NCBI RefSeq assembly: GCF_000382225.1
Contig: NZ_KB907800.1
Span: 124,001 to 188,000, forward strand
DNA from: Hymenobacter aerophilus DSM 13606
Lineage (GTDB): Bacteria; Bacteroidota; Bacteroidia; Cytophagales; Hymenobacteraceae
Length of the DNA: 64,000 nucleotides
Reading direction: 5' to 3'
The notes under the pieces were generated by a model. That model saw nothing but the letters and a program-made list of their open reading frames with translations. It was not told where the DNA came from and searched no databases. How positions within the stretch are numbered: the stretch's first letter is position 1; the number at the start of each line of letters is the position of its first letter. The position numbers and the translations under genes are program-made. Positions 59,828-64,000 of this stretch are shown piece by piece.

Positions 59828-60002
59828 CGGTGATTTAGCGGTTTAATGCTGCCGCCCTGTCACCCTGAGCTTGCGAAGGATCTGTACAGAACGCTAACGT
59901 TTGATGTCAGCTTCTGTATAGGTCCTTCGCAAGCTCAGGATGACAGTATATTCGCCTATCCACCCCATCCATTCGCCAAATCACCAAACCACCAAATCAC
60001 CC
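59828..60002. repeat. Nested palindromic element 18, between LytS-type kinase and regulator
   Basis: The outer arms (CGGTGATTTAGCGGTTTA at the left and CACCAAACCACCAAATCACC at the right) enclose a complete second palindrome at 59857-59946. The inner one starts CTGTCACCCTGAGCTTGCG and ends CAGGATGACAG, with junction GCTAACGTTTGATGTCAGC. The outer arms belong to the GGTGATTT family and the inner ones to the CTGTCATCC family. Confidence 0.88.
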
Positions 60003-60004
60003 CT

Positions 60005-60745
60005 ATGACTTGCGTAATTCTGGATGACGAGCCGCTGGCGCTGGATTTGCTGGCCGATTACTGCGCCCAGGTGCCGGGCCTGGAACTGAAGGGCCAGTTC
60101 GACGACCCACTGGCAGGCCTGGCGTTTCTGCAGGACAACCCCGTGGACGTGGTGTTTCTCGACATCCATATGCCGCGCCTGACGGGCGTGCAGCTGGCCC
60201 AGCTGCTGCCCCAGCCCGGCCCGCGCATCGTCTTCACCACCGCCTACGACCAGTACGCGGTGCGCAGCTACGAGCTCAGCGCGGCCGACTATCTGCTCAA
60301 ACCCATTGCCTTCGAGCGGTTCGTGCAAGCCGTCCAGAAGGTGCGCCAGCAGCTGACGGCCGCCCCCACCCCGGCGGCCCCACCCGCACCCGCCGCCCCC
60401 GAAGCCGCGCCCGCCGCTACCCCCGATGATGCCATGTTCGTGAAAAACGAGCACCGGCTGCAGCGCGTGGCCTTTGATGATTTGCTCTACATCGAAGGCA
60501 TGAAGGAGTACCTGATGCTCTACACCACCACCGGCAAGGTGCTCACGTTGCAGTCGTTTCGGCGGCTGGAGGAGGTGCTGCCGCCCGAGCGATTCGCCCG
60601 CATCCACAAGTCGTTTCTGGTGGCCTTGAGCCGCATCGAGCACGTGGAGCGCGGCAAGGTGCAGGTAGCGGGCCGCCTGCTGCCCATCGGCGACACCTAC
60701 CGCGAGTCGTTCAACGCCCTCATCAAGGCGTATAATCAGCTGTGA
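60005..60745 (+). CDS. LytTR family response regulator (second pair)
   Basis: The ATG at 60005 lies just past the outer palindrome. The 246-residue regulator starts CVILDDEPLALDLLADYC and has the phospho-acceptor in VVFLDIHMPRLTG, FTTAY, YLLKPIAFERF, an Ala/Pro linker and a LytTR domain (FVKNEHRLQRVAFDDLLYIEGMKEYL, RIHKSFLVALSRIEHVE). It is close to the regulator at 51821, including QDNPVDVVFLDI and RLTGxQLAQLLP. It pairs with the kinase at 58463. Confidence 0.93.
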   Translation: MTCVILDDEPLALDLLADYCAQVPGLELKGQFDDPLAGLAFLQDNPVDVVFLDIHMPRLTGVQLAQLLPQPGPRIVFTTAYDQYAVRSYELSAADYLLKPIAFERFVQAVQKVRQQLTAAPTPAAPPAPAAPEAAPAATPDDAMFVKNEHRLQRVAFDDLLYIEGMKEYLMLYTTTGKVLTLQSFRRLEEVLPPERFARIHKSFLVALSRIEHVERGKVQVAGRLLPIGDTYRESFNALIKAYNQL

Positions 60746-60746
60746 T

Positions 60747-60879
60747 ATAGCTGCAAGCCGCAAGCTACAAGCTGCAAGCCACAAGCTGCAAGCCACAAGC
60801 TGCAAGTTGACCGTCATTCATCCTGACAATCAGCTTACCGCTTGTGGCTTGTAGCTTGTAGCTTGTAGCTTGTAGCTTT
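60747..60879. repeat. Palindromic element 19 (CAAGCTG tandem arms)
   Basis: Several copies of CTGCAAGCCACAAG/TAGCTTG form a long, uneven hairpin, with the junction CAAGTTGACCGTCATTC in the centre. Arms as in the elements at 6175-6254 and 16090-16177. It fills the gap between the convergent ends of the second regulator gene and wrbA. Confidence 0.85.
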
Positions 60880-61491
60880 TTACGAGGCCAGCTTGCTGGC
60901 TATTTCAGCGGCGAAGCGGCCCTGGTAGCGGGCGCCTTCCAGCTCGTTGGCGCTGGGCTGCCGCTCGCCCTGGCCGCCGGCTACGGTGCTGGCGCCGTAG
61001 GGCGTGCCGCCGGTTACTTCGTGGAAACCCATCTGGCCCTGCCAGGCGTAGGGCAGGCCCACAATCACCATGCCCAGGTGCAACAGCTCGGTGTGCAGCG
61101 CCCGCAGCGTGGTTTCCTGGCCGCCGTGCTGGGTGGCGGTGCTCACGAAGGCGCCCCCCACTTTGCCCACCAGCTTGCTGGCGGCCCACAGGGCGCCGGT
61201 GCCGTCGAGGAAGGCCTGAATCTGGCCGCAGACGTTGCCGTAGCGCGTGGGCGTGCCGATGATGATGGCGTCGTACTGCTCCAGCTCCTGGGGCTTGGCC
61301 ACCGGAATGTGCTCGAAGGCCTTCTGGGCCTCGGTGGCGCCGGTTTTGTCCAGAATTTCCTTCGACAGGGTTTCGGGCACGCGCTTGATTACCACTTTGT
61401 TGCCCTCCACCTCGCGGGCGCCTTCGGCCACGGCCTCGGCCAGCTTGTACACGTGGCCATAAGTGGAGTAGAACAGAATCAGGGTTTTCAT
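60880..61491 (-). CDS. wrbA: NAD(P)H:quinone oxidoreductase WrbA
   Basis: The ATG at 61491 ([19 protein letters not shown]) starts a 203-residue flavodoxin-like protein with the FMN-binding SSTYGH-type loop near residue 9 ([10 protein letters not shown]). The WrbA signature [28 protein letters not shown] is near residue 75. [18 protein letters not shown] and the C-terminal [11 protein letters not shown] also match. Two-electron reduction of quinones is its known role. A palindromic operator-like sequence is upstream (61557-61572), suggesting redox-responsive repression by a MarR-like protein (inference). Confidence 0.94.
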   Translation of the reverse strand: MKTLILFYSTYGHVYKLAEAVAEGAREVEGNKVVIKRVPETLSKEILDKTGATEAQKAFEHIPVAKPQELEQYDAIIIGTPTRYGNVCGQIQAFLDGTGALWAASKLVGKVGGAFVSTATQHGGQETTLRALHTELLHLGMVIVGLPYAWQGQMGFHEVTGGTPYGASTVAGGQGERQPSANELEGARYQGRFAAEIASKLAS

Positions 61492-61556
61492 GGGCAGTTG
61501 GGGGTTGAGGAGGTGAGGGCAAAAGCGGGCGACTCGCGGTGAGCCGACAGCCAAAT

Positions 61557-61572
61557 CAATGTATATACATTG
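61557..61572. promoter_or_regulatory. Perfect 16-bp palindrome upstream of wrbA
   Basis: CAATGTATATACATTG is a perfect dyad 65 bp upstream of the wrbA start. Its minus strand includes TACATTG, a near -7 box, so a repressor bound there would block transcription. The sequence type resembles MarR/PadR-family sites. Confidence 0.6.
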
Positions 61573-61753
61573 AAAAGCGGCGAAGGTTTATAGTTTCCCG
61601 CCGCCATCCGAAAGCCATGAAGACGAAAGATTTATCTTGCAGGTTCGGAAAAACCTGGCGGCGCATGCAACCTCCGGCGGCCCGCGCGTCCTCTTGTCAG
61701 CACTTAGCCGGCCTTTAGCCGGACCCTGTTTCTCCCCGACGATTTAACAGCGT

Positions 61754-61807
61754 ATGCAGCCATCCTTTTACCCCGGTACCGGCCTCCGCTTTGGCCGGAA
61801 CGCCTAA
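61754..61807 (+). CDS. Possible 17-residue leader ORF before the sigma factor
   Basis: ATG 61754 opens a frame of 17 codons (MQPSFYPGTGLRFGRNA) that ends in TAA 61805-61807, overlapping the sigma-factor ATG (TAATG). The arrangement fits translational coupling. Whether it is translated is unknown. Nothing else recognisable lies between 61573 and 61753. Confidence 0.3.
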   Translation: MQPSFYPGTGLRFGRNA

Positions 61808-62490
61808 TGAGCGCCCTTTCCGCCGCCCTGAGCGGGATGGGCGGCCTGCGGAGCCTGCTGCCCGGCGCCCACGCCACGACCGAGTCGGCCGCTTCGTCGG
61901 CCTCCACGGCCAGCCGCACGCTCACGCCCCCCGCGCAGCTTTCCGACATGGAGCTGCTTGACGGCTGCCTGGCCGGTAGCCGGCTCATGCAGAAATACCT
62001 GTACGAGCGGTTTGCCAGCCGCATGATGGCCGTGTGCCTGCGCTACGCCCAAACCACTTTCGAGGCCGAAGATGTGCTGCAGGAAGGCTTTCTGACGGTG
62101 TTTAAGAACCTGGCCAGCTTCCGCCGCGAGTGCCCGCTGGAGTTCTGGATTCGCCGCATCATGGTGAATGCCGCCCTGCGCCAGCACCGCCGCAACGCCC
62201 CGCTGATAGCCGTGAGCGACGGCGGCGACTACCCCCAGGATTTGGCCGGCGAGGAGTTCACGCTGTCCAACTACAACTTCGAAGAGCTGCTGGGTTTGGT
62301 GCAGGAGCTGGCCCCGCGCTACCAGATGGTGTTCAACCTGTTCGCCATTGAAGGCTACGGGCACAAGGAAATCGGCGAGCTGCTGGGTATTTCCGAGGGC
62401 ACCAGCAAGTCGCAGTACTCGCGGGCCCGGGCCATTCTGAAAAACAAAATAGAGCGCCTCGACGCGCAACGCCCCCATGGCTTCCGCTAA
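61807..62490 (+). CDS. ECF-type RNA polymerase sigma factor
   Basis: In the 227-residue protein an N-terminal low-complexity extension of about 45 residues (Ala/Ser/Thr-rich) precedes region 2 (DMELLDGCLAGSRLMQKYLYERFASRMMAVCLRYAQTTFEAEDVLQEGFLTVFKNL). Region 4 follows (ELAPRYQMVFNLFAIEGYGHKEIGELLGISEGTSKSQYSRARAILKNKI). The longer-than-usual N-terminus is odd for an ECF sigma factor. It overlaps the next gene by 14 nt. This sigma/membrane-barrel pairing is frequent in Cytophagales and implies envelope-linked control (inference). Confidence 0.92.
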   Translation: MSALSAALSGMGGLRSLLPGAHATTESAASSASTASRTLTPPAQLSDMELLDGCLAGSRLMQKYLYERFASRMMAVCLRYAQTTFEAEDVLQEGFLTVFKNLASFRRECPLEFWIRRIMVNAALRQHRRNAPLIAVSDGGDYPQDLAGEEFTLSNYNFEELLGLVQELAPRYQMVFNLFAIEGYGHKEIGELLGISEGTSKSQYSRARAILKNKIERLDAQRPHGFR

Positions 62491-64000
62491 CCCTCCATCT
62501 GACAACCACCAGCCCTCGTCACGCCCCACCGGCGACCTGGAGCACCTTTTCCGGCAGAAGCTGGCCGAGGCCGAGGTGCGCCCGCGGGCCAACTTCTGGG
62601 ACCAGCTCGACAACGAGCTGGTGGCGCAACAGCACACCGATATGGTGCGCCAGAACGCCATATACCGCCAGCGGGCGGCCATGTATCGCTGGGCCGCCGC
62701 CGCCTGCCTGGTGCTGGCGCTGGGCGCGGCCAGCTGGGCCTACTTAGCGCAGTCGGCCCGGCCGGGTGCGCCTCAGCTGGCGGCCACGGCCGAATCGGCG
62801 GCCTCGTCGCTGGGCCTAGCGCTGCCCCAGGCCGGCGCTGACCGCTACGACCACCTCGCCGGACTGGCTGCCACGCTGGCCGCCAACGAAGCCGCCGCGC
62901 AATCGGCAGGCGCTTACGAGTCGGGCTACGCTTCGGGCCGGATGCCGCGCGGGGCCAGCCAGTCGGCTGCTGGCTACGAGCCCGTGGCGACCGGGCTAGC
63001 CTCGGCGGCAGATTTTGCGGGTACGTACTCCGGTTCCGGCTCGCTGGCCCTGTTGGGCGGCAACCGCCACGCGGCCACCTGGAGCCAGCCGGGTAACCTG
63101 GCCGTTTCGTTTGACGACCTGAACCTGCGCGACGAGCTGGGCCTGGGCCGCCCCGGCCAGCGCCGGCTCGCGCTGCCCGCCGAGGCAGCGGCCGCCCCGG
63201 CCCTGAAGGCTGCCTTCACGCCCGAGCCCACACACAAAGCCCCCGGCAAGCTCTGGAAGCGCCTGCGCGTGGGCGGCAGCTACGCCCTGAGCGTGTTCAA
63301 CCCCAACATCAACTTCTCGCGGGCCGATGGCCGCACCAAATCGGACCCCGTAACCGACGCGCTGCGCAGCTACTACCAGGAAGACGCCGAGCGCGAGTAC
63401 CGCCGCAACCTGCGCTCGGGCCCCAGCCAGCGCGTGGCCCTCACGGCCGCTTACCAGCTCAGCCCCCACTGGACGCTGACTACCGGCGCCGAATGGGCCG
63501 AAAGCCGGGCGTCCTCGGCCACCTCGTTTGGTTTCCTCGATGGCAAGCAAGTGGGCAGCGAAGCCCCCGACCTTTTCGCCCAGCGCAATAGCAACGTCAG
63601 CTTCGGCGTCAGCAGCGCCAGCGGCGCGGCCCCGGCCCGGCCTACCTCGTACCGCTACCGCACGGCGGCCGTGCCCGTAACTCTCACCTATGGCTCCGGC
63701 AAGTCCGGTCTGTCGCTCTACGCCAAGGCCGGCGCCGTGGTCAGCCTGCTGATTAACAGCCGCTCGGAGCTGGAAGGCTCGCCCGATGCCACCCGCAGCT
63801 ACGACATCCGCTCGTCCGAGTCGCCCTACCGCACGCTGTTTGCCTCGGGCCGCGTGGGGGGCGGCGTGCGCTACCAGCCGGTGCTTTCAACCTGGAACGT
63901 GACCGTGGGACCCAGCGCCGAGGTGTTCATCACCCCGCTCAACGCCAACCCCAGCCAGCGCGCCGCCCGCCAAACCCGCCCCTACAGCCTGGGCGTAGAA
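62477..64000 (+). CDS. Single-helix-anchored outer-membrane beta-barrel protein (partial)
   Basis: The frame opens at ATG 62477, within the sigma gene, and is unbroken to the window end (508 codons so far). The N-terminal 70 residues are charged and cytosolic-looking (LEHLFRQKLAEAEVRPRANFWDQLDNELV). One membrane helix follows (WAAAACLVLALGAASWAYLA, about residues 75-95), then an Ala/Ser-rich stretch of about 150 residues. From about residue 270 comes an OMP beta-barrel pattern (GGSYALSVFNPNINFSR, VALTAAYQLSPHWTLTTGAEWAES, AKAGAVVSLLIN). Such proteins sit behind ECF sigma genes in this phylum. The cytosolic part could act as an anti-sigma domain (inference). Confidence 0.82.
   Translation, partial: MASANPPSDNHQPSSRPTGDLEHLFRQKLAEAEVRPRANFWDQLDNELVAQQHTDMVRQNAIYRQRAAMYRWAAAACLVLALGAASWAYLAQSARPGAPQLAATAESAASSLGLALPQAGADRYDHLAGLAATLAANEAAAQSAGAYESGYASGRMPRGASQSAAGYEPVATGLASAADFAGTYSGSGSLALLGGNRHAATWSQPGNLAVSFDDLNLRDELGLGRPGQRRLALPAEAAAAPALKAAFTPEPTHKAPGKLWKRLRVGGSYALSVFNPNINFSRADGRTKSDPVTDALRSYYQEDAEREYRRNLRSGPSQRVALTAAYQLSPHWTLTTGAEWAESRASSATSFGFLDGKQVGSEAPDLFAQRNSNVSFGVSSASGAAPARPTSYRYRTAAVPVTLTYGSGKSGLSLYAKAGAVVSLLINSRSELEGSPDATRSYDIRSSESPYRTLFASGRVGGGVRYQPVLSTWNVTVGPSAEVFITPLNANPSQRAARQTRPYSLGVE

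Overview
The window is a GC-rich, gene-dense chromosomal segment from a Bacteroidota, most likely a Cytophagales bacterium of the Hymenobacter type. The support is type IX secretion (T9SS) sorting domains (1-199, 23884-25272), SusC-style TonB receptors with carboxypeptidase-like N-termini, repeated Bacteroidota -7 promoter boxes (TAnnTTTG), a BtuB/BtuG-type vitamin B12 locus, and the rpsU-xerC-hpf cluster. The genus is an inference from composition and gene content. No rRNA, tRNA, CRISPR array, prophage or complete insertion sequence is visible.

Layout. 1-8.2 kb: tail of a T9SS cargo protein, an SDR oxidoreductase, adenosylhomocysteinase, a THUMP-like methyltransferase and a 3-methyladenine glycosylase. 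8.2-12 kb: a cobalamin riboswitch followed by a BtuB-like receptor and a BtuG-like surface lipoprotein. 12-15 kb: an AraC-type regulator with an HMA-like N-terminus, then a Met/His-rich outer-membrane protein (probable copper response). 15-18.5 kb: a B12-binding-type radical SAM protein and small secreted proteins. 18.6-23.8 kb: a metal-homeostasis block with a frameshifted TonB receptor and an NRAMP transporter sharing an operator-like dyad, plus a divergent CDF efflux pump. 23.9-32.9 kb: a secreted sugar dehydrogenase, hydrolases, an S9 peptidase and membrane proteins, one interrupted by an in-frame stop. 33-37.5 kb: metK, hpf, xerC, rpsU and an acyl-CoA dehydrogenase. 37.8-42 kb: an exopolysaccharide export operon (Wza, Wzc and CpsB types). 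42-50 kb: epimerase, TPR protein, phosphosulfolactate synthase, sorbosone dehydrogenase-like lipoprotein, DedA and AroE. 50.5-60.8 kb: two paralogous LytS/LytTR two-component pairs flanking an aspartic-protease-like lipoprotein, a TonB receptor and an ABC exporter. 60.9-64 kb: WrbA, then an ECF sigma factor overlapping a membrane-anchored beta-barrel gene that runs off the window.

The most unusual feature is a dispersed set of about 17 imperfect palindromes, each about 60-175 bp, in nearly every second intergenic gap. Their arms differ widely (B12-unrelated low-complexity words such as repeats of GGTGAAAT or CAAGCTG), yet at least six carry GYTGACGT at the arm-loop junction and eleven carry GYTGAC. 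Several abut or overlap stop codons and so supply the last residues of proteins. One lies in frame inside the radical SAM gene, one is nested within another, and one separates kinase from regulator in each LytS/LytTR pair. Metabolically, MetK and AhcY cover S-adenosylmethionine synthesis and recycling. The riboswitch-BtuB-BtuG unit imports cobalamin, which could serve the radical SAM enzyme nearby (inference).
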